Of a DNA stretch of 64,000 nucleotides, positions 18,714 through 28,468 are shown piece by piece. Location of the stretch: contig NZ_FNUD01000002.1 of NCBI RefSeq assembly GCF_900106095.1, positions 744,001 through 808,000 of the forward strand, written 5' to 3'. The DNA is from Pseudomonas deceptionensis (GTDB lineage Bacteria; Pseudomonadota; Gammaproteobacteria; Pseudomonadales; Pseudomonadaceae). The notes under the pieces were generated by a model. It ran no database searches, was not told the origin of the DNA, and saw only the letters and a program-made list of their open reading frames with translations. How positions within the stretch are numbered: position 1 is the first letter of the stretch; each line of letters opens with the position of its first letter. Both the position numbers and the translations under genes were made by a program.

Positions 18714-19831
18714 TGCACAAGCTCTCGCACATCCTGCGCCTTGGCCTTAAAGAACTGACCAGCCTGCGCCACGACAGCGTGCTGCTGCTGTTTTTGTTCT
18801 ACGCCTTCACCGTGGCCATTTATATGCCCGCTGCCGGCTCGATTATCGGTGTGCACAATGCCAGCGTTGCCATCGTCGATGAAGACCACAGCGCCTTGTC
18901 GCGCAAGCTCGGCGAATCGCTCCTGCCCCCGGAATTTCAAACCCCGCAAACCCTGCCCTATAGCCAGCTGGACCAGTCAATGGACAGCGGCCAATACACC
19001 TTTGTGATCAACGTGCCGGTCAACTTTCAAGCCGACTTGCTGGCCGGTCGTGAGCCGAGCGTGCAGGTCAACGTTGATGCCACGGCCATGAGTCAGGCGT
19101 TCATGGGCGCGGGGTATATCGGGCGGATCTTTCAGCGCGAACTGCTTGAATACACCGGCCAAGGCGAAGCCGCAGCGAAAACCCCGGTGCTGCTCAGCAG
19201 TCGGGCACTGTTCAACCCCAACCTGGAAGGCGGGTGGTTCCTGGCTGTGATCCAGATCGTCAACAACATCACCATTCTGGCCATCGTGCTGACGGGCACC
19301 GCCCTGCTGCGCGAGCGCGAACACGGCACCCTCGACCATTTGCTGGTACTGCCGCTGACCGCGCTGGAAATCATGCTGGCAAAAATCTGGAGCAATATGC
19401 TGGTGGTGGTGCTGTGCACCTGGATATCGCTGGAAGTGGTGGTCAAGTGGGCACTGGGCGTGCCGCTGGCGGGGTCGTTGACCCTGTTCTTGCTGGTGAC
19501 CGCGCTGTACCTGTTTGCCAGCACCGCGCTGGGGATTTTCCTCGCGACCCTGGCCCGCTCAACGCCGCAATTTGGCTTGCTGGCGATCCCGGTGATCATC
19601 CCGATGCTGTTGCTCTCGGGCGGCAGCACGCCGCTGGACAGCATGCCCCAGTGGCTGCAATGGGTGATGCAGTGCTCGCCGTCGACCCACTTCGTGAGCC
19701 TGAGCGCGGCGATATTGTTCCGTGATGCGGGCGTGAATGTGGTGTGGCCGGACTTGTTGGCACTGGCCGGCATCGGGCTGGTGTTCTTTGCCATTGCGCT
19801 GGCGCGGTTTCGAAAGAGTTTGGCGTCGTAG
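18713..19831 (+). CDS. ABC-2 type permease of the RbbA-like exporter
   Basis: A 372-residue membrane protein of the ABC-2/YhhJ group. It has an N-terminal helix (about 20-42), a long extracytoplasmic domain (about 45-175) and five C-terminal membrane helices, with LREREHGTLDHLLVLPL as the conserved cytoplasmic coupling segment. ATG 18713 shares its A with the TGA of the upstream gene, so the pair is translationally coupled. With the permease half of the fused protein it would complete the transport channel. Substrate unknown. Homologues are annotated as multidrug or YhiI-YhiH-YhhJ exporters. Confidence 0.9.
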   Translation: MHKLSHILRLGLKELTSLRHDSVLLLFLFYAFTVAIYMPAAGSIIGVHNASVAIVDEDHSALSRKLGESLLPPEFQTPQTLPYSQLDQSMDSGQYTFVINVPVNFQADLLAGREPSVQVNVDATAMSQAFMGAGYIGRIFQRELLEYTGQGEAAAKTPVLLSSRALFNPNLEGGWFLAVIQIVNNITILAIVLTGTALLREREHGTLDHLLVLPLTALEIMLAKIWSNMLVVVLCTWISLEVVVKWALGVPLAGSLTLFLLVTALYLFASTALGIFLATLARSTPQFGLLAIPVIIPMLLLSGGSTPLDSMPQWLQWVMQCSPSTHFVSLSAAILFRDAGVNVVWPDLLALAGIGLVFFAIALARFRKSLAS

Positions 19832-19838
19832 CGTAGAG

Positions 19839-19872
19839 CCCTCTCCCAAAGGGAGAGGGTTGGGGTGAGGGG
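19839..19872. repeat. CCCTCTCCC-type extragenic palindrome, copy 1
   Basis: CCCTCTCCC AAA GGGAGAGGG forms a 9-bp hairpin followed by TTGGGGTGAGGGG. It lies in the 51-base gap between the convergent exporter and FliL-like genes. A related element with the same CCCTCACCC/GGGTGAGGG motif is at 60347. Confidence 0.75.
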
Positions 19873-19882
19873 CTTTGAGCCT

Positions 19883-20287
19883 TTACTGAACAATCAAATT
19901 GTTAAACAGCAAATCGTCCACCATCGGCTTGCCGGTTTCATCGGTCATCACCTGCTGGATCTGCTTCAAGGCTTCCTGACGCAGCTTCTCCTTGGCCTCG
20001 ACGCTGCCCAGGGTTTCGCTGGTCTGCTGGGTAAACAAGCCCACCAGTTGGTTGCGAATCAACGGGTCATTGGCTTTAACCGCCTTGGCCGCCTCGTTGC
20101 CCGTCACGCGCAAGGAAATATCGGCCTTGTACACTTTGAGCCTCGAACTGCCGTCCAGGCCGTAGTTGCCCACAAACGGCGGGCTCAGGGTGATATAGCT
20201 GACCTTGTCGCCGCCCTCTGGCGCCTCTTCGGCCACAGCTGCCATCGGCAAGGACAGGGCCAGCATCAACATGATCCACGCTTTCAC
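19883..20287 (-). CDS. FliL-family (flagellar basal body-associated) secreted protein
   Basis: A 134-residue protein starting at GTG 20287, behind AAGGAGCG with 6-base spacing. The longer frame upstream lacks a ribosome site. Residues 1-20 form a signal peptide (VKAWIMLML...VAEE). The mature domain has YITLSPPFVGNY, KVYKADISLRVTG, DPLIRNQLVGLFTQQ and the end DDLLFNNLIVQ, which match FliL-type domains. It lies far from flagellar genes and lacks the usual anchor helix, so a motility role is uncertain. It is the FliL-like paralogue found at this locus in other pseudomonads. Confidence 0.8.
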   Translation of the reverse strand: MKAWIMLMLALSLPMAAVAEEAPEGGDKVSYITLSPPFVGNYGLDGSSRLKVYKADISLRVTGNEAAKAVKANDPLIRNQLVGLFTQQTSETLGSVEAKEKLRQEALKQIQQVMTDETGKPMVDDLLFNNLIVQ

Positions 20288-20388
20288 AATTCGCTCCTTT
20301 GTACGGTTTGGGGGCAAGCATACGGGGCTGCTTGCGAGACTCTCCAGGGTTATCGGCCAGCACCTGAAAACCCGTAGGCATGAGCGTC

Positions 20389-20769
20389 TTACTCGTGTTG
20401 AACTGCGCTCGCCATCAGTAGCGTCCTGACGCTTTCGGGCAGCATATCTACAAATTTGCGGCTGATTTTTCGCTGGCAGGCTTTAGTCACTTTATCGATG
20501 TCACGTGAAAGCTCGTACAAACCGGTGGCTAACCGATCGCGGGAGTACCGCCCGTCCTCAAATCCTTCAATCATTCGGTAGCGGGTCAACTTAAAAAACG
20601 TCAGCTGCGCCAGCGGTATGTCGACCCCGCGACGAATGTAATGCTTAACTTCCCGGTTGAACTGAAGGCAAGTTGCCCGTGTGATATCTGGCACCGGCCT
20701 GAGCGGCTGGTCCTTTGCTCGTGCTTCAAGCACCAGAAACATCACGATAAACCACGCTGACCACTTCAT
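20389..20769 (-). CDS. Hypothetical secreted protein, 126 residues
   Basis: The frame starts at ATG 20769 behind GGGGAGAAGG. A signal peptide (MKWSAWFIVMFLVLEARA) precedes a basic, helical mature region with two cysteines: Cys in RATCLQFN and Cys in VTKACQRK, which could form a disulfide. Repeated short helices (FKLTRYRMIEGFEDGRYSRDRL) suggest a small all-helical periplasmic protein. I do not recognise the family. It shares direction with the FliL-like gene downstream (101-base gap). Confidence 0.65.
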   Translation of the reverse strand: MKWSAWFIVMFLVLEARAKDQPLRPVPDITRATCLQFNREVKHYIRRGVDIPLAQLTFFKLTRYRMIEGFEDGRYSRDRLATGLYELSRDIDKVTKACQRKISRKFVDMLPESVRTLLMASAVQHE

Positions 20770-20913
20770 CGCCTTCTCCCCCGAGTTGCACCAAGCCGCG
20801 CCCACATGGGTGCAGAGGGGGAAATACTATTTGTGTGTTTACGGATTGTTCAGGTCAAGGGCTCCGATCCAATCGTGGGACGGATCCGATTAAACGGACA
20901 GCAGGATCTAACG

Positions 20914-21573
20914 CTAGGACTTGAACGAGCCGCAACGCTTGAGCCGCGCCTCCAGGTTTCGATCGGGCATGGCGTGGCTGCGCAAAGCGCTGACGGTCTG
21001 CTCGACATAATCGCGAGTGGTACCGTAGCGCCCGCTGGCGTTGGCCAGTACCTGGCTCAACACGCCATCTGGCAGGTTGCCCGCATAGCTGGGCAAATGT
21101 CGCTCCAGTACAAACCCCAAGGCCTGCACCTGACTGCCATCTTCCAGCCGGCAGGTCAGCCAGTGAGGTCGGTACGAGGGCACCGGCATTTCGCGCAGCC
21201 ACAAGGCGTAGAGCGACGCATCGAGGTTGTCCTCGGGCAGGCGATAGGCAAAACCGCTGCACGAGCCGCCCCGGTCCAGACCAAACACCAACCCCGGCCA
21301 CTGCGGCGTTCCGCGATGCTCGTGGGACCACAGATACAGCCCGCGGTGATAGCCATGCACCCGGCCACGCACGCGCTCGACCGCCGAGCACTCGGGGCGC
21401 CAGATCAGTGAGCCATAGGCAAAGAGCCAAACCGGCCCGCCTTGATGGCGCGCCATGGTAGTTTGCAAGGATTGCTGGAGCTGTTCGGGAGTCAACGCGG
21501 CCCCGAGATCGAGTCGCGGAGGGTAGGCCAGATTCAGGCAGACAGATTCACGGGTAGTCATCGCAGAAGGCAT
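20914..21573 (-). CDS. ChaC-like gamma-glutamylcyclotransferase
   Basis: A 219-residue protein of the gamma-glutamylcyclotransferase fold. It shows the substrate-loop motif WLFAYGSLIWRP (YGSL), an RVRGRVHGYHRGLYLWSHEHRGTP segment and GLVFGLDRGGSCSGFAYRL, as in bacterial ChaC. These enzymes split the gamma-glutamyl bond of glutathione to 5-oxoproline and Cys-Gly. ATG 21573 has AGGA just upstream. A second ATG 4 codons in is an alternative. Monocistronic. Confidence 0.88.
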   Translation of the reverse strand: MPSAMTTRESVCLNLAYPPRLDLGAALTPEQLQQSLQTTMARHQGGPVWLFAYGSLIWRPECSAVERVRGRVHGYHRGLYLWSHEHRGTPQWPGLVFGLDRGGSCSGFAYRLPEDNLDASLYALWLREMPVPSYRPHWLTCRLEDGSQVQALGFVLERHLPSYAGNLPDGVLSQVLANASGRYGTTRDYVEQTVSALRSHAMPDRNLEARLKRCGSFKS

Positions 21574-21764
21574 TGGGTCCTACAGGCATTACACGCGGCA
21601 AACAAAAATATCGGTCTGAATCTTATAGCACTAAAAATCAAATGACCCTTGCAGCAAGACGTATGGCTCGGTAACAGTCCAAAAATGTTGGTTTCGTTCA
21701 GGGAGTCTTTAAACATTCCCTTTATAGTTGCCCGCCACAGGCGCATACCCTCTGAGGTCGTGAA

Positions 21765-22244
21765 ATGAAAAACATTGGGATCTGCTACCTGTTGATATTG
21801 GCGTATGCCAGTTCAGCATTGGCACAAGATGACACGCAACAAAAAGACGATGGCTTCTGGTACCTGCAAACCAGCGTCTATACCCGGCACTTCTCGCCAG
21901 ACCCGGATCACAACAACAATCAGGACTTGATCGGCCTTGAGTACAACGATGGCTCAGGATGGCTTGCCGGGGGTGCGACCTTTCGCAACTCGTTCAGCCA
22001 GCGCTCGTACTACGCCTACGCGGGCAAACGCTTTGATAGCGATACGTACCCCGTGTATTTGAAGCTGACGGCGGGTTTGATCGAGGGCTATCACGGCGAA
22101 TATCAGGACAAGATCCCGCTCAATCGCTTCGGCGTGGCGCCAGTGATTATTCCTTCGGTGGGCGCTCATTACGGCCCGGTGGCTGCCGAGCTGGTGTTGC
22201 TCGGCTTCAATGCGGCAATGATCACAACAGGGCTGCGTTTTTGA
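21765..22244 (+). CDS. Small outer-membrane beta-barrel protein, PagP-like
   Basis: A 159-residue protein with a signal peptide (residues 1-20, ending ALA) and a mature region of alternating hydrophobic strands ending in aromatic Phe (TGLRF), the outer-membrane barrel end. The order of WYLQTSVYTRHF, GATFRNSFSQRSYYAYAGK, YLKLTAGLIEGYHGE, PLNRFGVAPVIIPSVGAHYGP resembles PagP lipid A palmitoyltransferase. PagP's catalytic His-Asp-Ser set cannot be assigned safely. Homologues are sometimes labelled glycerol-3-phosphate transporter, which the size does not support. Confidence 0.65.
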   Translation: MKNIGICYLLILAYASSALAQDDTQQKDDGFWYLQTSVYTRHFSPDPDHNNNQDLIGLEYNDGSGWLAGGATFRNSFSQRSYYAYAGKRFDSDTYPVYLKLTAGLIEGYHGEYQDKIPLNRFGVAPVIIPSVGAHYGPVAAELVLLGFNAAMITTGLRF

Positions 22245-22250
22245 AGCACC

Positions 22251-22275
22251 TCGTAGCAGCGAGTCAGCTGCTACG
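22251..22275 (+). terminator. Hairpin after the PagP-like gene
   Basis: CGTAGCAGC GAGTCA GCTGCTACG forms a 9-bp perfect stem 6 bases after the stop, between two convergent genes. It has no T-run. Confidence 0.5.
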
Positions 22276-22281
22276 GGATGT

Positions 22282-23250
22282 TCAGGTGCGCGGGCAGTAG
22301 GCAAACACATCGGCACGCATCTGGTGTGCGTCCATGCCCGCAGCCACCAGCGCATCAAGAGTGCCGTAGATCATCGCAGGCGAGCCGCTGGCATATACAT
22401 GCACATTGGCCAGATCGCTGATGTCTTCGCACACGGCCTCATGCAACATGCCGCACCGCCCTTCCCAGCCACACAAGTCACTCACTACCTTGTGCAGGAA
22501 CAGGTTGGGGATTTTCTCCCATTCGGCCCATTCTTCCAGGGTGTAGAAGTCTTCGGGGCGACGTACCCCCCAGTACAAATGTACCGGGTGGTCGAAGCCT
22601 TTTGCGCGGCAATGTTCTATCAGGCTGTGCATCTGCGCCATGCCGGTGCCCGCTGCAATCAATACCAACGGCCCGTCCGGCAATTCGGACAAATGTGTGT
22701 CACCGAACGGCAGCTCAAGGCGAACCATCTTGTTGCGTTGCAGTTGTTCGATCAGGCGCCGGGCGCTGTCTTCGCGTACCAGCACATGCAGCTCAAGGTC
22801 GCGCCCTGAATGCGGTGCGCTGGCGAGTGAAAACGCCGATTTTTCGCCATTTTCACGCTCCAGCATCACATATTGCCCGGCGTGATAACGCGGCGGCTTG
22901 CCGGCCGGCGCACGCAAGCGCACCCGCCACACATCGCCGCCCATATCGACACATTCGGTCAACTGACACGCCAGGCTACGCACCGGTAACTCTCCTAACG
23001 CAAGCACGCCATCCCACAACACCACACAGTCTTCAAGCGGGGCCGCCAGGCACGTATAAAACTCGCCGTGATCGCGCACGTCACCCGCCTGCTCCACCTG
23101 GCCTTCAACCAACAGGGCCGCACACACGTGGCAATTACCATTGCGGCAGCTCTGCGGGCATTCATAGCCCAGGCGTTGCGCCGCATCCAGAATTCGCTCG
23201 CCAGGCAAGGTTTCCAGCACCGCACCTGAAGGCTGCAAGGTTACACGCAT
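22282..23250 (-). CDS. 2Fe-2S/FAD oxidoreductase (ferredoxin-NAD(P)H reductase type), paired with ubiD
   Basis: A 322-residue electron-transfer flavoprotein. The N-terminal plant-type 2Fe-2S domain has ligands Cys35, Cys40, Cys43 and Cys67. It is followed by an FNR-type FAD domain (YHAGQYVMLER, SAFSLASAP) and an NAD(P) domain (LVLIAAGTGMAQMHSLIEH). Homologues are named CDP-6-deoxy-delta-3,4-glucoseen reductase, but no such sugar pathway is here. ATG 23250 overlaps the ubiD stop by 1 base. In E. coli the flavin reductase gene fre follows ubiD, so a role in supplying reduced flavin for the UbiX/UbiD cofactor is an inference. Confidence 0.85.
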   Translation of the reverse strand: MRVTLQPSGAVLETLPGERILDAAQRLGYECPQSCRNGNCHVCAALLVEGQVEQAGDVRDHGEFYTCLAAPLEDCVVLWDGVLALGELPVRSLACQLTECVDMGGDVWRVRLRAPAGKPPRYHAGQYVMLERENGEKSAFSLASAPHSGRDLELHVLVREDSARRLIEQLQRNKMVRLELPFGDTHLSELPDGPLVLIAAGTGMAQMHSLIEHCRAKGFDHPVHLYWGVRRPEDFYTLEEWAEWEKIPNLFLHKVVSDLCGWEGRCGMLHEAVCEDISDLANVHVYASGSPAMIYGTLDALVAAGMDAHQMRADVFAYCPRT

Positions 23251-24716
23251 CAATCTATTCCTAATTGATTCCAGATGTCATCGATCCGGCGGGTGACCGC
23301 CTCGTCCTTAACGATGACACGGCCCCATTCACGGGTGGTTTCACCCGGCCATTTGTTGGTTGCATCAAGGCCCATCTTCGAGCCAAGACCGGAAACCGGC
23401 GAGGCAAAATCGAGGTAATCGATTGGCGTGTTGTCGATCATCACCGTGTCGCGCTTGGGGTCCATGCGCGTGGTAATGGCCCAGATCACGTCGTTCCAGT
23501 CGCGGGCATTGATGTCGTCGTCGGTGACGATAACGAATTTGGTGTACATGAACTGGCGCAAAAACGACCACACACCGAGCATTACGCGCTTGGCGTGCCC
23601 CGGGTACTGCTTCTTGATGGTCACGATGGCCATGCGGTACGAGCAGCCTTCGGGCGGCAGGTAGAAGTCGGTAATTTCCGGGAACTGCTTTTGCAGGATC
23701 GGCACAAACACTTCGTTGAGCGCCACGCCCAGGATCGCCGGCTCATCAGGTGGACGGCCGGTGTAGGTGCTGTGGTAGATCGGCTTGACCCGATGGGTGA
23801 TGCGCTCGACGGTGAACACCGGAAAGCTGTCGACTTCGTTGTAGTAACCGGTGTGGTCGCCGTACGGGCCTTCGGGGGCCATCTCGCCAGGGTGAATCAC
23901 ACCCTCGAGAATGATTTCTGCGGTGGCAGGCACCTGAAGGTCGTTGCCACGGCACTTCACCAGTTCGGTGCGATTGCCACGCAGCAAGCCCGCAAAGGCG
24001 TACTCGGACAAGCTGTCCGGCACAGGGGTCACGGCGCCCAGAATGGTCGCAGGGTCTGCTCCAAGAGCCACGGATACCGGGAATGGCTGGCCGGGGTGTT
24101 TTTCACACCAGTCGCGGTAGTCCAGCGCACCGCCACGGTGGCTCAGCCAGCGCATGATGACCTTGTTGCGGCCAATCACCTGCTGACGATAAATGCCCAG
24201 GTTCTGACGTTCCTTGTTCGGACCTTTGGTCACGGTCAGGCCCCAGGTAATCAGGGGCGCCACGTCGCCAGGCCAGCAGTGCTGAACCGGCAACTGGGCA
24301 AGGTCGACGTCATCACCTTCAATGACCACTTCCTGGCACACCGCGTCTTTGACGACTTTCGGGGCCATGGCAATGATCTTGCGGAAGATCGGCAACTTGG
24401 ACCACGCGTCTTTGAGACCTTTAGGCGGTTCTGGCTCTTTAAGGAACGCCAGCAGCTTGCCGATTTCACGTAATTCACTGACCGCTTCGGCGCCCATACC
24501 CAAGGCCACGCGCTCCGGCGTACCAAACAGGTTGCCGAGCACAGGAATGTCGTAACCCACCGGGTTTTCGAACAGCAAGGCCGGACCTTTGGCGCGCAAA
24601 GTGCGATCGCAAATTTCTGTCATTTCCAGCTTGGGAGACACTGGAACCTGGATGCGCTTGAGTTCACCGCGCTTTTCCAGGCCGCTGATAAAGTCGCGTA
24701 AGTCGCGATACTGCAT
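23250..24716 (-). CDS. ubiD: 3-octaprenyl-4-hydroxybenzoate carboxy-lyase
   Basis: A 488-residue prenylated-FMN-dependent decarboxylase that removes the ring carboxylate in ubiquinone synthesis. It has the UbiD N-terminus ([22 protein letters not shown]), the cofactor-site segments [19 protein letters not shown] and [11 protein letters not shown], and the [11 protein letters not shown] motif. The start at 24716 gives the E. coli length, whereas the longer frame adds an unsupported leader. It is co-directional and overlapping with the oxidoreductase gene. Confidence 0.95.
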   Translation of the reverse strand: MQYRDLRDFISGLEKRGELKRIQVPVSPKLEMTEICDRTLRAKGPALLFENPVGYDIPVLGNLFGTPERVALGMGAEAVSELREIGKLLAFLKEPEPPKGLKDAWSKLPIFRKIIAMAPKVVKDAVCQEVVIEGDDVDLAQLPVQHCWPGDVAPLITWGLTVTKGPNKERQNLGIYRQQVIGRNKVIMRWLSHRGGALDYRDWCEKHPGQPFPVSVALGADPATILGAVTPVPDSLSEYAFAGLLRGNRTELVKCRGNDLQVPATAEIILEGVIHPGEMAPEGPYGDHTGYYNEVDSFPVFTVERITHRVKPIYHSTYTGRPPDEPAILGVALNEVFVPILQKQFPEITDFYLPPEGCSYRMAIVTIKKQYPGHAKRVMLGVWSFLRQFMYTKFVIVTDDDINARDWNDVIWAITTRMDPKRDTVMIDNTPIDYLDFASPVSGLGSKMGLDATNKWPGETTREWGRVIVKDEAVTRRIDDIWNQLGID

Positions 24717-24817
24717 GCTTGAGCCTCGTAGTGGCCGTGGCGTTGGGAAACAGAGTGTAGCGCCCAAGCCGTCTGTTCAGAAGGGAGAGCTGCCCGGATC
24801 AAAAAAGCTCAGACAGC

Positions 24818-24842
24818 AAAAAGCCGGGTTTCCCCGGCTTTT
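24818..24842 (-). terminator. Rho-independent terminator of rho
   Basis: AAAAGCCGGG/CCCGGCTTTT with a short loop is followed on the minus strand by TTTTTGC. It lies 18 bases after the rho stop codon. Confidence 0.85.
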
Positions 24843-24859
24843 GCTTAGCCTGCGATAAC

Positions 24860-26119
<1,260 letters not shown>

Positions 26120-26317
26120 ATAGGAATGACGTAATCATTTATGGAGGGGGAAATTAAGCTTTTGGCTTAATGAGGCCGCGCCGCAGAGAAGGCGACAGGA
26201 TCGCGTACTAATTCGATAAGGAGTGCGTCGGCGACGGCTTGCAGGGGGCAGTGGAGAAACCAGTGCGGGGCCGAATGTACCACTTGAGTTTCATAGCGTC
26301 TAGTCCTTGAGCCATGA

Positions 26318-26344
26318 AAAAGCCCCGCATTTAGCGGGGCTTTT
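26318..26344 (-). terminator. Rho-independent terminator of trxA
   Basis: AAAAGCCCCGC/GCGGGGCTTTT closes a perfect stem with T-runs on both sides. It lies 8 bases after the trxA stop and separates trxA from rho. Confidence 0.9.
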
Positions 26345-26352
26345 ATCGACGC

Positions 26353-26682
26353 TTAGATATTGGCGTCGAGGAATGCAGCCAACTGCGACTTCGACAGCGC
26401 ACCGACTTTGGTGGCTTCGACGTTGCCGTTCTTGAACAGCATCAGCGTAGGAATACCACGAACGCCGTGTTTGGCCGGGGTTTCCTGGTTTTCATCAATG
26501 TTCAGCTTGGCAACAGTCAGCTTGCCTTTGTAAGTCTCTGCGATCTCGTCCAGAACCGGCGCGATCATTTTGCAAGGGCCACACCATTCAGCCCAGTAGT
26601 CGACCAGTACAGCGCCTTCAGCCTTGAGAACATCGGCCTCAAAGCTAGCGTCGGTGACGTGTTTAATAAGATCGCTGCTCAT
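26353..26682 (-). CDS. trxA: Thioredoxin 1
   Basis: A 109-residue cytosolic disulfide reductase with the active site WCGPC (Cys34-Cys37) in [16 protein letters not shown], the cis-proline region [11 protein letters not shown] and the helical C-terminus [16 protein letters not shown] 26682 has GGAGA upstream and gives the E. coli length; the longer frame is not used. A TATGAT -10 candidate lies at 26718-26723. The trxA-rho order is conserved among gammaproteobacteria. Confidence 0.96.
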   Translation of the reverse strand: MSSDLIKHVTDASFEADVLKAEGAVLVDYWAEWCGPCKMIAPVLDEIAETYKGKLTVAKLNIDENQETPAKHGVRGIPTLMLFKNGNVEATKVGALSKSQLAAFLDANI

Positions 26683-26717
26683 GGAAGTCTCCGTGGTTGT
26701 AAGCAAAAACGTAGCAC

Positions 26718-26723
26718 ATCATA
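26718..26723 (-). promoter_or_regulatory. Candidate trxA -10 element
   Basis: On the minus strand TATGAT follows TTCCTG with 17-base spacing, 35 bases before the trxA start. The -35 is weak. Confidence 0.4.
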
Positions 26724-26995
26724 GCCGTCATCACCGCGTTCAGGAAGCTGAGGGATGATTGACTCTAACTATAGTGGTGCATGAGTGCTGATATCGCTCC
26801 GCTCTTTTATGTAAACCCTCGGCATAGCCCGCTCAATTACGGGGCACCCATTACAACTTCCGCGCACCATTGAAGTTCACTCGAACAGCCGAATACCCCC
26901 GAACCTGACCTGCGACCTCCAAAAACCGCTGTTGGCATGGCCTGTGCTCTGTTCAAGCCCGGGCATCACCGCCCGCCCGTTTTCGGAGAGTTGCC
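26724..26995. other. Intergenic region between trxA and the amino-acid importer
   Basis: Divergent spacer of 313 bases in all. It should carry the importer promoter. TTGACT at 26759 and TATAGT at 26770 are visible, but their spacing does not make one promoter. I see no open reading frame with a ribosome site and no repeat. Confidence 0.5.
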
Positions 26996-27781
26996 ATGAC
27001 CCCGCGTTACAGCGCCTTGATTTGCACCTTGTTTGCCAGCCTGATGCTGGTGCAGGCACCGGCCCACGCCAACGATCTTGATGACGTGATTGCACGCGGC
27101 ACGCTCAAGGTGGCAGTGCCCCAGGACTTCCCGCCCTTCGGCTCGGTCGGCCCGGACATGAAACCACGCGGGCTGGATATCGACACCGCCAGGCTGCTGG
27201 CCGACCAACTCAAGGTCAAACTTGAACTGACCCCCGTCAACAGCACCAACCGCGTGCCTTATCTGACCACCGGCAAAGTCGACGTGGTGATTTCCAGCCT
27301 CGGCAAAAACCCGGACCGCGAGAAAGTCATCGATTTTTCCAACGCTTACGCGCCGTTCTACCTTGGCGTGTTTGGCCCGCCGGACGCCCGGATCAACACG
27401 CTGGACGACCTCAAGGGCAAAACCATAAGCGTCACCCGCGGCGCCATCGAAGATATCGAGCTGACCAACGTGGCCCCGGCCGGCGTCACCATCAAACGCT
27501 TCGAAGACAACAATTCAACCATCGCCGCGTACCTGGCAGGCCAGGTGGATTTGATCGCCAGCGGCAACGTGGTGATGGTCACCATCAGCGAGCGCAACCC
27601 CAAACGCATTCCGGCGATGAAGCTCAAACTCAAGGATTCGCCTGTCTACGTGGGCGTCAACAAGGGTCAGCCCGAGTTGCTGGGCAAGGTGAACCAGATT
27701 CTCGCCACGGCCAAAGCTGACGGCAGCCTGGAGAAAAACGCGTTGCTGTGGCTCAAAGAGCCGCTGCCAGCCGACCTTTGA
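26996..27781 (+). CDS. Polar amino-acid ABC transporter, periplasmic binding protein
   Basis: A 261-residue SBP_bac_3-family protein with a signal peptide (residues 1-25, ending AHA) and a DDVIARGTLKVAVPQDFPPFGSV start. The ligand-site features are GLDIDTARLLADQL and YLTTGKVDVVISSLGKNPDREKVIDFS. It begins at ATG 26996 with CGGAGAG upstream. It is the first gene of an SBP-permease-permease-ATPase operon. The ligand is a polar amino acid or derivative, not further resolvable. Confidence 0.92.
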   Translation: MTPRYSALICTLFASLMLVQAPAHANDLDDVIARGTLKVAVPQDFPPFGSVGPDMKPRGLDIDTARLLADQLKVKLELTPVNSTNRVPYLTTGKVDVVISSLGKNPDREKVIDFSNAYAPFYLGVFGPPDARINTLDDLKGKTISVTRGAIEDIELTNVAPAGVTIKRFEDNNSTIAAYLAGQVDLIASGNVVMVTISERNPKRIPAMKLKLKDSPVYVGVNKGQPELLGKVNQILATAKADGSLEKNALLWLKEPLPADL

Positions 27782-27802
27782 TTGTTTGCGACGAGACTAC
27801 CC

Positions 27803-28468
27803 ATGGCTTACCAGTTCGACTTTTTACCGGTGCTGCAAAACAGCGACCTGTTATTGCGCGGCGCTCTGTTCACCCTGGAACTGACGGCCATTGGCACGCT
27901 GTTCGGGGTCAGCCTGGGGATTGTCGGCGCCGTGGTCCGGGCGTGGAACATCCGGCCTTTTGCCGCGCTGTTCGGGCTGTATGTCGAGTTGATTCGCAAC
28001 ACACCGTTTTTGGTGCAGTTGTTCTTTATCTTCTTTGGCCTGCCGGGCCTGGGCCTGCACATCAGCGAATGGCAGGCCGCCGTGCTGGCAATGGTGATCA
28101 ACCTGGGCGCCTATTCCACGGAAATCATTCGTTCCGGCATTCAGGCCATCCCCAAAGGTCAACTGGAAGCGGCATCGGCACTGGCCATGAGCCGGTTCGA
28201 AGCGTTCCGTTATGTAGTGCTGCAACCGGCGCTGGCCAAGGTCTGGCCGGCGCTGAGCAGCCAGATCATCATCGTGATGCTCGGCTCGGCGGTGTGTTCG
28301 CAAATTGCCACTGAAGAGCTGAGTTTCTTCGCCAACTTTATACAGTCACGCAACTTCCGTGCTTTTGAAACCTATGCCCTGACCACACTGATCTACCTGT
28401 GCATGGCCTTGCTGATTCGCCAGTTGCTGAACTGGATCGGCCGCCGCTACCTGACCCGGAGCCGCTGA
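27803..28468 (+). CDS. Amino-acid ABC transporter permease 1 (HisM/GlnP type)
   Basis: A 221-residue inner-membrane protein with about five helices. The HisMQ signature LYVELIRNTPFLVQLFFIFFGLP is present, followed by the EAA loop EIIRSGIQAIPKGQLEAASALAMSR. ATG 27803 follows the upstream stop by 21 bases; the TTG-initiated longer frame is not supported. It shares a 1-base overlap with the next permease gene, so the two are made in concert and probably form a heterodimeric channel. Confidence 0.92.
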   Translation: MAYQFDFLPVLQNSDLLLRGALFTLELTAIGTLFGVSLGIVGAVVRAWNIRPFAALFGLYVELIRNTPFLVQLFFIFFGLPGLGLHISEWQAAVLAMVINLGAYSTEIIRSGIQAIPKGQLEAASALAMSRFEAFRYVVLQPALAKVWPALSSQIIIVMLGSAVCSQIATEELSFFANFIQSRNFRAFETYALTTLIYLCMALLIRQLLNWIGRRYLTRSR

